From Asanoa ishikariensis (GTDB lineage: Bacteria > Actinomycetota > Actinomycetes > Mycobacteriales > Micromonosporaceae), in NCBI RefSeq assembly GCF_900107455.1, contig NZ_FNQB01000001.1, forward strand, positions 2,108,001 to 2,172,000: a stretch of 64,000 nucleotides of DNA, read 5' to 3'. The notes beneath the pieces are model-generated. The model saw nothing but the letters and a program-made list of their open reading frames with translations, was not told where the DNA came from and ran no database searches. A program made the position numbers and the translations under genes. Below are positions 36,310 to 44,358 of the stretch, piece by piece. Position 1 is the first letter of the stretch; each line of letters starts with the position of its first letter.

Positions 36310-36651
36310 GGGCCGCTCCCGCTTGGGGAGCTTGGCCACGACGGCGTCGTACGAGGCGTCGATCGCCTCCAGGATCTCGTCGTCAGGGATGCCGGTGCCG
36401 ACCTGGAGCGTGTTCCACCCCGACCGTCCGATGTAGGCCATCACGGCGGCCGAGTCGGGGTAGCGGGCCAACCACTCGTCGGCCATCTCCCGGTTCGCGC
36501 CGCACTTGAGCCCGACGGTGGGCGGCGGTCCGGCGCCGAGGAACGCGAAAATCTTGCCACCCACCTTGGCGACCTGGTCGCCCTCCCACGGCTCGTCCGG
36601 CCACGCACCCGGCTTGGCCAGGCAGTAGGCCACCAAATCATCCCGGGTCAT
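36301..36651 (-). CDS. MmcQ/YjbR family protein
   Basis: 116 residues. YjbR 'CyaY-like' fold: LVAYCLAKPGAWPDEPWEGD at the start, KIFAFLGAGPPPTVGLKCGA, YIGRSGWNTLQVGTGIPDDE and a final helix SYDAVVAKLPKRER. Described as a DNA-binding double-wing motif family; biological role unclear. ATG 36651 is followed upstream by the LacI promoter region in the other direction. Convergent with, and 9 bp overlapping, the membrane protein. Confidence 0.9.
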   Translation of the reverse strand: MTRDDLVAYCLAKPGAWPDEPWEGDQVAKVGGKIFAFLGAGPPPTVGLKCGANREMADEWLARYPDSAAVMAYIGRSGWNTLQVGTGIPDDEILEAIDASYDAVVAKLPKRERPSG

Positions 36652-36738
36652 GCGGTCACCATAACCGTCGCGGACCTCGATGTTCGCTCGACGGAGCGTG
36701 TCCGCGCGGACACCGATCGCGGCGAGCGCGCTCCCATA

Positions 36739-36750
36739 GGAAACGTATTC
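36739..36750 (+). promoter_or_regulatory. Degenerate LacI-type half operator
   Basis: GGAAACGTATTC, sharing GGAAACGT with the better site 56 bp downstream. It lies upstream of a TTGACC (-35-like, 36,762). Weak on its own. Confidence 0.4.
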
Positions 36751-36794
36751 GTAACGAGGTCTTGACCCCCTAGCTGATCACGGCGCAAACTCCC

Positions 36795-36806
36795 GGAAAC
36801 GTTTAC
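36795..36806 (+). promoter_or_regulatory. LacI-family operator 1
   Basis: GGAAACGTTTAC, a near-perfect AACGTT-centred palindrome of the LacI/GalR type, between the -35-like element and the ribosome site of the repressor gene. Centre is 43 bp from operator 2. Confidence 0.8.
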
Positions 36807-36830
36807 AGCTACCGGGTGGAGGTGCAGGAC

Positions 36831-37898
36831 GTGGGTCGTAAACGTTTACAGGAGTCCGCGGACGTTCGGCCGACGGTGCACACCGTGGCCGCTCGTGCCG
36901 GTGTCTCCATCGCGTCCGCGTCCCGGGTGTTGAACGGGGTCGGTGGCAGTCCGGAGACCGTCCGCAAGGTGCGCGAGGCGGCGGCCGAGGTCGGTTACGT
37001 GCCCAACGCGATCGCCCGTTCGCTGCAGTCGCAGCGCACCGAGCTCATCGCGCTGGCCGTCGAGGACATCGGCAACCCGGTCTACGTCGAGATGATGCGG
37101 GCCATCGAGGCCGTCGTCGCCTCCTCCGGGCGGCAACTGCTGGTGCACGCCACCGGCGGGCGGATCGACAACGAGACCGCCCTGCTGCGCCGGCTCGCCA
37201 ACCGCTACGTCGACGGGATGATCGTCTCGCCGATCCGCGTCACCGCCGACCATCTGACCGCGCTCCAGGACAGCCCGGTGCCGGTGGTCGTGGTCGGTCA
37301 GCTAGCCGCGGACGCACCGGTCGACAACGTCCGCACCGACTCGCGCCGGGGCATCGCGATGGCGGTGGACCATCTCGTCGCCACCGGCCGGCGCCGGATC
37401 GGTTTCGTCAACGGCCCGCTCGACACGGTCCCGGGCGCGGCCCGTGACGCCGGGTTCCGCGCCGCGCTGGCCGCACACGGCATCGCGCTGGACGAGAACC
37501 TGATCGAGATCGGCGACTTCCAGTACGCCGCCGGCCGGGACGCCACCGAACGGCTGCTCGCCCGCGCCGAGCCGGACGCCCTGGTCTGCGCCAACGACCT
37601 GATCGCCGCCGGCGCGCTGCACACCCTGCTGGCCCGGGGCCGGCGCGTGCCGATCGACGTCGCCCTGGTCGGCATGGACGACACCGAGCTGGCCCGGATG
37701 ATGTTTCCCCAGCTCTCCAGCGTCTCCCTCGGCTCGGCCGAGCGTGGACGCCGCGCCGCCGAGCTGCTCCTGCAACGCATCGCCGACCCGAGCCTGCCGC
37801 CGCGCCGCGCGTCGGTCGAGCCCAGTCTCGCCGTGCGGGCCTCCAGCGCGCAGGCCCAGGTCCCGGCCCAACCGTCCCGGGAAGAGGTGACGTCATGA
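36831..37898 (+). CDS. LacI-family transcriptional repressor of the 36.8-50.4 kb operon
   Basis: 355 residues from GTG 36831, chosen because GGAGG lies eight bases upstream; an earlier GTG at 36816 lacks a site. HTH and hinge: PTVHTVAARAGVSIASASRV, LNGVGGSPETVRKVREAAAE, GYVPNAIARSLQSQRTELIA. Effector domain of periplasmic-binding fold: DNVRTDSRRGIAMAVDHLVA, RRRIGFVNGPLDTVPGAARD, PDALVCANDLIAAGALHTLL and VALVGMDDTELARMMFPQLS. It is the first gene of the operon (ATGA overlap to the permease) and its start codons contain a perfect operator, so it should autoregulate. Effector unknown, probably a pentose or glycoside. Confidence 0.92.
   Translation: MGRKRLQESADVRPTVHTVAARAGVSIASASRVLNGVGGSPETVRKVREAAAEVGYVPNAIARSLQSQRTELIALAVEDIGNPVYVEMMRAIEAVVASSGRQLLVHATGGRIDNETALLRRLANRYVDGMIVSPIRVTADHLTALQDSPVPVVVVGQLAADAPVDNVRTDSRRGIAMAVDHLVATGRRRIGFVNGPLDTVPGAARDAGFRAALAAHGIALDENLIEIGDFQYAAGRDATERLLARAEPDALVCANDLIAAGALHTLLARGRRVPIDVALVGMDDTELARMMFPQLSSVSLGSAERGRRAAELLLQRIADPSLPPRRASVEPSLAVRASSAQAQVPAQPSREEVTS
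36838..36849 (+). promoter_or_regulatory. LacI-family operator 2, inside the repressor's first codons
   Basis: GTAAACGTTTAC, a perfect 12-bp palindrome, only 7 bp past the repressor start. With operator 1 it brackets the ribosome site; binding could cause looping or a roadblock. Confidence 0.85.
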
Positions 37899-38800
37899 CG
37901 ACGCTGCGCGTCGGGAAGCCGCACAAGGCCCGCTCCGACAAGCTCACCATCTACCTGCTGCTGCTTCCCTCGCTGCTGCCGGTCCTCCTGCTCTCGGTGT
38001 TCCCGCTGCTGCGGGGCATCTACCTCGGCTTCACCGACGCCCGCGCCGGCCGCAACGTCGACGTCACCTTCACCGGCTTCGAGAACTACAAGGAGCTGCT
38101 CGGCGACGAGATGTTCTGGAACTCATTCAAGATCGGCCTGATCTGGGCGCTCGGCGTCACCGTGCTCCAGTTCGTGCTCGCCCTCGGGCTCGCGCTGCTG
38201 CTCAACCAGCAGCTCCGGTTCCGAGGCGTGGCCCGGGTGCTGTCCGTCGTGCCGTGGGCGATGCCGCCGGTCGTGGTCGGCATCCTCTGGAAGCTCGTCT
38301 ACCACCCGGACGCCGGGCTGCTCAACGAGTTCTTCCACCGGATCGGCGCCGACGGCCTGCGCGCCAACTGGCTCGGCGACTTCAGCACCGCACTGCCCGC
38401 GGTCATCATCGTGGGCGTCTGGGCCGGCATGCCGCAGACCACCGTGGTGCTGCTCGCCGGCCTCCAAGGGGTCGCGCCCGAGCTGCACGAGGCGGCGGCC
38501 GTGGACGGGGCCAGCGCGTGGCACCGGTTCCGGCACGTCACGCTGCCCGCGCTGGCGCCGGTCATCGTGGCGATCACGTCGCTGGACTTCATCTGGAACT
38601 TCAACTCGTTCGGCCTGGTCTACGTGCTGACCGCCGGCGGTCCGGGCGGCAAGACGATGTTGCCGATGCTCTTCGCGTACGAGGAGGCGTTCCGCTACGG
38701 CAACTACGGATACGCCGCCGCCCTCGGCAACGTGATGGTCGTGATCATCGTGGCGCTGCTCGCCATCTATCTCCGTCGCCGGCTGCGGGAGGCGAACTGA
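37895..38800 (+). CDS. Sugar ABC transporter permease, MalF-like
   Basis: 301 residues. Six membrane helices, starting IYLLLLPSLLPVLLLSVFPL near residue 18. Binding-protein-dependent permease loop EAAAVDGASAWHRFRHVTLP near 205 (EAA motif) followed by ALAPVIVAITSLDFIWNFN. First permease of a CUT1-type importer with the gene at 38,802 and the lipoprotein at 39,676. Overlaps the repressor by ATGA. Confidence 0.93.
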   Translation: MTTLRVGKPHKARSDKLTIYLLLLPSLLPVLLLSVFPLLRGIYLGFTDARAGRNVDVTFTGFENYKELLGDEMFWNSFKIGLIWALGVTVLQFVLALGLALLLNQQLRFRGVARVLSVVPWAMPPVVVGILWKLVYHPDAGLLNEFFHRIGADGLRANWLGDFSTALPAVIIVGVWAGMPQTTVVLLAGLQGVAPELHEAAAVDGASAWHRFRHVTLPALAPVIVAITSLDFIWNFNSFGLVYVLTAGGPGGKTMLPMLFAYEEAFRYGNYGYAAALGNVMVVIIVALLAIYLRRRLREAN

Positions 38801-38801
38801 C

Positions 38802-39641
38802 ATGCTGGGCAAACCGAGCCGCACCGGTCGGACCTTGCAGTACCTGGCCCTCGCGGCATACCTGATCTTCCTCGGGTTCCCGCTGGTCTGGCTGCTCTCG
38901 ACGGCCTTCAAGCCACCGCGCGAGCTGGTGCAACTGCACCCGACCCTGATTCCGAGCAACCCTACGGTCCAGAACTTCGTCCAGGCCTTCACCGAGCAGG
39001 AGCTGGGGCGGGCGGCGTGGAACAGCCTCCAGGTCTCGCTCGCGTCGGCGGTGCTGACCGTGCTGGTCGCCATGCCGGCGTCGTACGCCCTCGCCAGGTT
39101 CAAGTCCAAGCTCGGCACGCTGGCGCTGGGCTGGGTGCTGCTGTCCCAGCTCTTCCCGTTCGTCCTGCTGATCATCCCGATCTTCCTGGTGCTGCGGCAG
39201 GCCGGCCTGGCCAACTCGCACGCCGGGCTCGTGCTGATCTACGTGGTCTGGGCGCTGCCGTTCGCGCTCTGGATGCTCCAGGGCTTCGTCCGCAACATCC
39301 CGCGTGAGCTGGAGGAGGCGGCGTCGGTCGACGGCGCGAGCCGGCTGCAGACCCTGCGTCGAGTGGTCTTCCCGCTGCTCGCGCCGGGCCTGGTGGCGAC
39401 CGCGCTGTTCTCGTTCATCTCCGCCTGGAACGAGTTCTTCTTCGCCCTGGTCCTGATCAAGACGCCCGAGCTGCAGACGTTGCCCGTCGCGCTGGCGCGG
39501 TTCGTCGGCATCGAGGGCACCGCCCGGCTCGGCCCGCTGGCCGCCGGCGCACTGCTGGCCACCCTGCCCAGCCTGATCTTTTTCGCGTTCATGCAACGCC
39601 GGCTCTCGTCCGGGTCACTAGCCGGCGCGGTCAAGGGCTGA
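38802..39641 (+). CDS. Sugar ABC transporter permease, MalG-like
   Basis: 279 residues with six helices (YLALAAYLIFLGFPLVWLLS, LLSQLFPFVLLIIPIFLVLR) and the EAA loop ELEEAASVDGASRLQTLRRV near 170, then FSFISAWNEFFFALVLIKT typical of MalG. Starts one base after the MalF-like stop region. No cognate ATPase is in the operon, as usual for CUT1 systems that share MsiK. Confidence 0.93.
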   Translation: MLGKPSRTGRTLQYLALAAYLIFLGFPLVWLLSTAFKPPRELVQLHPTLIPSNPTVQNFVQAFTEQELGRAAWNSLQVSLASAVLTVLVAMPASYALARFKSKLGTLALGWVLLSQLFPFVLLIIPIFLVLRQAGLANSHAGLVLIYVVWALPFALWMLQGFVRNIPRELEEAASVDGASRLQTLRRVVFPLLAPGLVATALFSFISAWNEFFFALVLIKTPELQTLPVALARFVGIEGTARLGPLAAGALLATLPSLIFFAFMQRRLSSGSLAGAVKG

Positions 39642-39675
39642 TCTCTCTACCCCACCCCCAAGGAGGTAAGAACCC

Positions 39676-40968
39676 ATGCTCCCCATCAGATTCCGTCGAC
39701 TGGCCGCGGCCGCGGCTATCGCGGTCGTCGGCGTCGGCGCGCTCGCCGCGTGTGGCAACGGCGGCGACGACGAGGCCTCGGCCGGCCCCGTCAAGCTGCG
39801 CTTCCTCAGCCTCGCGTGGCAGAAGGAGTCGCTCCAGGCCAACAAGGACCTGGTCGCCAAGTGGAACTCCGAGCACCCCGACATCCAGGTCGAGTACGTC
39901 CAGGGTGACTGGAACTCGGTGCACGACCAGTTGCTCACCTCGTTCGAGGGCGGCGACGCCCCCGACATCGTGCACTACGAGGCCTCGTCGATCGGCGAGT
40001 TCAGCAAGCAGGGCTACCTGGCCGACCTGAAGGACCTGATCCCGGCCGACCTCAAGGGCCAGATCGACCAGGGCGTCTGGGACACCGTCACCTTCGACGG
40101 CCAGGTCACCGGCGTTCCGTTCCTGCTGGAGTCGCAGGTCGTCATCGCCAACAAGAAGCTGCTCGACGCCGCCGGTGTCACGGTGCCGCCGGCCGACGGC
40201 GGCTGGACCTGGGACGAGTTCCAGGCCAACGCCCAGAAGCTGACCAAGTCCGGCCAGTACGGCGTGGCGTGGGCGCTGAAGTCGCCGACCAACCGGGTGC
40301 TGAACCTGGCGCTCAACTACGACGGCAAGTTCTTCTACTCCGACGGCGGCAAGACCGAGGTCAAGATCGGTGACGCGGAGAAGGAGATCCCGAAGCGGAT
40401 CCACGACATGCTCTACACCTCGAAGACGGCCTCGCCGGAGGCGCTGGGCATGAGCGGCGCCGACACGCTGCCGGGCTTCTTCGGTGGCAAGTACGCGATG
40501 CTGCCCGGCTCGGTCTCGCTGCGCCAGCAGATGGTCGAGCAGGCTCCGAAGGACTTCGAGTGGGTCACGCTGCCGCCGGTCAAGGGCCTGTCCGCCAACC
40601 AGGCGGCCAACCCGCAGACGCTGTCGGTCTCCGCGGACTCCAAGCACAAGGAGCAGGCCGCGCAGTTCCTGTCCTACTTCCTCAACCCCACCAACATGGC
40701 CACGCTGGCCAAGGGTGACTGGCTGGTCCCGACCGGCAAGCAGGCCAACGAGGAGCTCGTGAAGCTCACCGAGGGCAAGCAGGGTTGGGACGTCGCCGCG
40801 AACAGCGCCGCCGACCTGACCGTCGCACCGTTCCAGCAGGCCGACGGCTACCCGGAGTGGAAGACCAAGTACGCCACCCCGGCCCTTCAGCAGTACTTCG
40901 CCAACAAGATCACCCTGGACCAGCTCGCGAGTCAGCTGGTCGACGGTGGCAAGCAGGTTCTGAGGTAA
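39676..40968 (+). CDS. Sugar ABC transporter solute-binding lipoprotein
   Basis: 430 residues from ATG 39676 (AAGGAGG upstream). Lipoprotein signal: FRRLAAAAAIAVVGVGALAA then CGNGG, lipobox LAAC. Family 1 extracellular solute-binding protein: VKLRFLSLAWQKESLQANKD, VEYVQGDWNSVHDQLLTSFE, APDIVHYEASSIGEFSKQGY, VTGVPFLLESQVVIANKKLL, GFFGGKYAMLPGS. Delivers the operon's oligosaccharide or glycoside to the two permeases. Ligand not predictable. Confidence 0.93.
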   Translation: MLPIRFRRLAAAAAIAVVGVGALAACGNGGDDEASAGPVKLRFLSLAWQKESLQANKDLVAKWNSEHPDIQVEYVQGDWNSVHDQLLTSFEGGDAPDIVHYEASSIGEFSKQGYLADLKDLIPADLKGQIDQGVWDTVTFDGQVTGVPFLLESQVVIANKKLLDAAGVTVPPADGGWTWDEFQANAQKLTKSGQYGVAWALKSPTNRVLNLALNYDGKFFYSDGGKTEVKIGDAEKEIPKRIHDMLYTSKTASPEALGMSGADTLPGFFGGKYAMLPGSVSLRQQMVEQAPKDFEWVTLPPVKGLSANQAANPQTLSVSADSKHKEQAAQFLSYFLNPTNMATLAKGDWLVPTGKQANEELVKLTEGKQGWDVAANSAADLTVAPFQQADGYPEWKTKYATPALQQYFANKITLDQLASQLVDGGKQVLR

Positions 40969-40970
40969 CA

Positions 40971-42116
40971 ATGTCACTCTTGCTCGACACATCGGTCGGT
41001 TGCCTGGTCGGCGCCGCGGTCGGAGACGCCCTGGGTGGCGCCACCGAAACCGCGTTGCCGGAGCAGATCCGAGCCCGCTTCGGCGGCTGGGTCGAGGGCA
41101 TCGTGCCCCCGTACCACGCCGACTGGGCCACCGCGCGGCCACTCGCGCCGTACCACAAGGGCGACGGGCACATCACCGACGACACATTGATGACCCATGC
41201 CCTGGTACGCGCGTACGCGGCCAAACGGGACCACCTCGACGCGTACGACGTGGCGGAACTGTTGGTGCCTGACCTGATCGAGCGGGTGGTGCACATCCCC
41301 GACCTGGAGCGGGACGGGGTGACCTTCCATCGGCTCGCGGCCGCCGAGCGGTGGCTGGTCACCCGCCTGCACCACGCACACGCGGACCCGCGCGAGGCCG
41401 GGGTCGGCAACATCGTCAACTGTGGCGCGGCCATGTACATGGCACCGGTCGGCATCGTCAACGCGGGCGACCCGGCCGGGGCGTATCTCGAAGCGGTGGA
41501 GCTCACCGGGGCGCACCAGCACAGCTACGGCCGGGAGGCCGCGGCGGTCTTCGCCGCCGCGGTCGCGGCGGCGGCGGCACCCGGCGCGAGCGTCGAGGAC
41601 GTGGTGGCGGCGGCGCTCGACCTGGCGCGCGACGGCACGAGGGGGGCCATCGACGCCGTGGTCAAGGAGGCCCGGGGGCACGACGACTGGCGCGTGGCGA
41701 TCCCCGCGCTGCGCGCCGCCGTGGCGCCCTTCGACACGGTCGGCGAGGACTACCGCCGGCCGGGTCTGGGCGCCCGTCGGCCGAGCCGGCTGCACGCCAT
41801 CGAGGAGCTGCCGGTCGCCATCGGCATGCTCGTCGTGGCCCGCGGCGAGTTCCGCCCGGCGGTGCTGGGCTCGGTCAACTACGGCCGGGACGCCGACTCG
41901 ACCGCCACCATGGCCGGCGCGATCGCCGGTGCGCTCGGTGGCGCCGACGCGGTGCCCGCCGAGTGGTCCGACGTGGTCGGCACCGCCTCGAAGACCGACC
42001 TGGTGGAGCCGGCCCGCGTCCTCGCGACCGTGGCCACCGAGGTCTTCGAACGGGACCGCGCCCGGTTCGCCCGGCGCGCCGAGCGGTTCGCCGAGCTCGC
42101 CGGCGGCGCCCGGTGA
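40971..42116 (+). CDS. ADP-ribosylglycohydrolase-family protein A
   Basis: 381 residues from ATG 40971, two bases after the binding-protein stop. All-helical ARH fold with metal motifs: VGAAVGDALGGATETALPEQ at the start, GHITDDTLMTHALVRAYAAK (TDDT motif) near 62, and NYGRDADSTATMAGAIAGAL (DADST motif) near 300. Both di-magnesium motifs are intact. ARH-family enzymes cleave ribosyl-N or -O bonds; in sugar-importer operons the real substrate may be another glycoside. Overlaps the second family member by GTGA. Confidence 0.92.
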   Translation: MSLLLDTSVGCLVGAAVGDALGGATETALPEQIRARFGGWVEGIVPPYHADWATARPLAPYHKGDGHITDDTLMTHALVRAYAAKRDHLDAYDVAELLVPDLIERVVHIPDLERDGVTFHRLAAAERWLVTRLHHAHADPREAGVGNIVNCGAAMYMAPVGIVNAGDPAGAYLEAVELTGAHQHSYGREAAAVFAAAVAAAAAPGASVEDVVAAALDLARDGTRGAIDAVVKEARGHDDWRVAIPALRAAVAPFDTVGEDYRRPGLGARRPSRLHAIEELPVAIGMLVVARGEFRPAVLGSVNYGRDADSTATMAGAIAGALGGADAVPAEWSDVVGTASKTDLVEPARVLATVATEVFERDRARFARRAERFAELAGGAR

Positions 42117-43450
42117 GGATCACCTGGGTGCAGCCCGAGGACCTGCTGCCGCACGAGCTAGCGGCCAGCCGGGACGAGGGCCGCGACGTGACCGCGCTGG
42201 CTGCACTGTGGACGGCTGCCGGTGGGGATCTCACCCCGCCGGTCAGCGGTGCGTCGCCGGAGCCGGCGTCGCCGGCAATGCGGGCGCTCGCCGTGGAACT
42301 GCTCGACGCGGCCGACGCGCTGCCGCCCGTCGCCGCCGCGGACGAGCCCGACGACCTGGCCGGCCTGCGGGCGACCTGGCCCGCGACGTGGTCGCTGCCG
42401 ACCACCGTGTCGGTCGACCGGATGCACGGTGCCTGGCTGGGCCGGGCGGTCGGCTGCCTGCTCGGCAAGCCGGTGGAGAAGATCTCCCGACACGGGATCC
42501 GGGAGATCCTCACCGCCACCGGCGGGTGGCCCCTGCGTGGTTACTTCACCGCGCGGGGGCTGCCGGCCGAGGTCGCGCAGCGCTTTCCGTGGAACCGGCG
42601 CAGCGCCCCGACCAGCCTCGCCGAGAACATCGACGGCATGCCCGAGGACGACGACCTGAACTTCGCGCTCCTGGCCCTGCGGGTGCTGGAGACGCACGGA
42701 CGCGGCTTCACCAGCGCCGACGTGGCGCAGGCGTGGCTCGACTGGCTGCCCGGCGGGCGGGTCTTCACCGCCGAGCGCGTCGCCTACCGAAATCTTCTGT
42801 TGGGCTACCCGCCTCCGCTCAGCGCGCGGCGGCACAACCCGTTCCGGGAGTGGATCGGCGCCCAGATCCGCACCGACGTGTACGGCTGGGTCAACCCGGG
42901 TCGGCCCGACCTGGCGGCCGAGCTGGCCTGGCGGGACGCCGTGGTCAGCCACGTCCGCGGCGGGGTGCACGGCGCGCTGTGGGCCGCCGCCCTGGCCGCT
43001 GCCGCGACGGTCGCCCGCGACGTCGACGAGGTGCTGGACGCCGCCGAGGCCGTGCTGCCGCCGCGCAGCCGGTTCGCCGCCACCGTCCGCGAGGCGCGGG
43101 TGCTCGGCGCCGGCACCGACGACTGGGAGGCGGTGGTCGACGCGCTCTACGCCCGGCACGGCCACCTGCACTGGGTGCACGTGCGCAACAACGCCGCCCT
43201 GGTGGCCGCCGCGCTCGCGTACGGCCGGGGCGACCTCGAACGGTCGATCTGCGCGGTGGTCAGCGGCGGGTGGGACACCGACTCGACCGGCGCCACCGTC
43301 GGCGCGGTCACCGGCGCCTTGACCGGCGCCGCCGCACTGCCGGAGCGCTGGGTCGGTCCGCTGCACAACCGGCTGGCCAGCAGCATCGCGGGGTTCGACG
43401 GAATCGGCTTCGACGAGCTCGCCGCCCGGACTCTGGCGGTGGCTTCATGA
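42113..43450 (+). CDS. ADP-ribosylglycohydrolase-family protein B
   Basis: 445 residues from GTG 42113. A 100-residue extra N-terminus (RITWVQPEDLLPHELAASRD) precedes the fold: MHGAWLGRAVGCLLGKPVEK, IDGMPEDDDLNFALLALRVL (first acidic motif is EDDDL rather than TDDT), SARRHNPFREWIGAQIRTDV, and SGGWDTDSTGATVGAVTGAL near 385 (intact DTDST). The altered first motif suggests a different substrate or metal geometry from protein A. ATGA coupling to the kinase. Confidence 0.9.
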   Translation: MRITWVQPEDLLPHELAASRDEGRDVTALAALWTAAGGDLTPPVSGASPEPASPAMRALAVELLDAADALPPVAAADEPDDLAGLRATWPATWSLPTTVSVDRMHGAWLGRAVGCLLGKPVEKISRHGIREILTATGGWPLRGYFTARGLPAEVAQRFPWNRRSAPTSLAENIDGMPEDDDLNFALLALRVLETHGRGFTSADVAQAWLDWLPGGRVFTAERVAYRNLLLGYPPPLSARRHNPFREWIGAQIRTDVYGWVNPGRPDLAAELAWRDAVVSHVRGGVHGALWAAALAAAATVARDVDEVLDAAEAVLPPRSRFAATVREARVLGAGTDDWEAVVDALYARHGHLHWVHVRNNAALVAAALAYGRGDLERSICAVVSGGWDTDSTGATVGAVTGALTGAAALPERWVGPLHNRLASSIAGFDGIGFDELAARTLAVAS

Positions 43451-44358
43451 ACGCGCGCGTCGTGGTGGTCGGCAGCACCAACCTGGACCTGGTCGTGACG
43501 ACGCCGCAGCTTCCCCGGCCGGGGGAGACCGTGCTCGGCGCGGACTTCCGCACCGTGCCCGGCGGCAAGGGCGCCAACCAGGCCGTCGCCGCCGCCCGGG
43601 CCGGCGCCACGTGCGAGTTCGTGGGCGCGATCGGCTCCGACGACTTCGGAGTGCGGCTGCGCGACAGCCTGGTCGCGGCCGAGGTCGGCGTCCGAGGCCT
43701 GCGCACGGTTCCCGGCCCGTCCGGGGTGGCGCTGATCGCGGTCGACCGGGCCGCCGAGAACTTCATCGTGGTCGCGCCCGGTGCCAACAGCGCGCTCACC
43801 GACCTGACCGACGACGACCGGTCCGCGATCGCCGCCGCCGACGTGCTGCTGCTCCAGCTCGAGGTGCCGCTGCCCACTGTGGTCGCCGCGGCCGGCGCCG
43901 CCCGGGCGGCCGGCACCACCGTGGTGCTCAACGCCGCACCGGCCGCGTCGCTGCCGGCGGAGCTGCTGGACCTGGTAGACCTGCTGGTGGTCAACGAACA
44001 CGAGGCAGCCGTCGTGGCCGGACGAGACGAGCCGGTCGACGCCCTCCTGGAGCTCGTGCCCCGGGTGGTGCTGACGCTGGGCGCGCGCGGCGCCGCCTAC
44101 GCCGACCGTTCCGGTCTCCGGCTCGCCGTGCCCGCACCGCGCATCGAGGCCGTCGACACCACCGCGGCCGGCGACGCCTTCACCGGCGCCCTCGCGGTGA
44201 GCTGGGCCGAGCGCGGGGAGGCGGCGGTCGAGCGCACCCTGCGCTGGGCCTGCGCCGCCGGTGCCGCCTGCGCCCAGCGCGCCGGCGCCTCCTCCGCCCT
44301 GCCCGACCGGGCCACCATCGACGCCCTGCACGACGCGACCTACCGAGGAACTCCGTGA
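43447..44358 (+). CDS. rbsK: Ribokinase-like PfkB sugar kinase
   Basis: 303 residues. PfkB signatures: VVVVGSTNLDLVVTTPQLPR at the start, FRTVPGGKGANQAVAAARAG near 35 (signature 1), VVNEHEAAVVAG, and DTTAAGDAFTGALAVSWAER near 235 (signature 2 with catalytic Asp). N-terminal VGS-N-D-L-V and GGKGANQAV are ribokinase hallmarks. Phosphorylates ribose or a similar pentose, which fits release of ribose by the two hydrolases upstream. GTGA overlap with the next gene. Confidence 0.88.
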   Translation: MNARVVVVGSTNLDLVVTTPQLPRPGETVLGADFRTVPGGKGANQAVAAARAGATCEFVGAIGSDDFGVRLRDSLVAAEVGVRGLRTVPGPSGVALIAVDRAAENFIVVAPGANSALTDLTDDDRSAIAAADVLLLQLEVPLPTVVAAAGAARAAGTTVVLNAAPAASLPAELLDLVDLLVVNEHEAAVVAGRDEPVDALLELVPRVVLTLGARGAAYADRSGLRLAVPAPRIEAVDTTAAGDAFTGALAVSWAERGEAAVERTLRWACAAGAACAQRAGASSALPDRATIDALHDATYRGTP

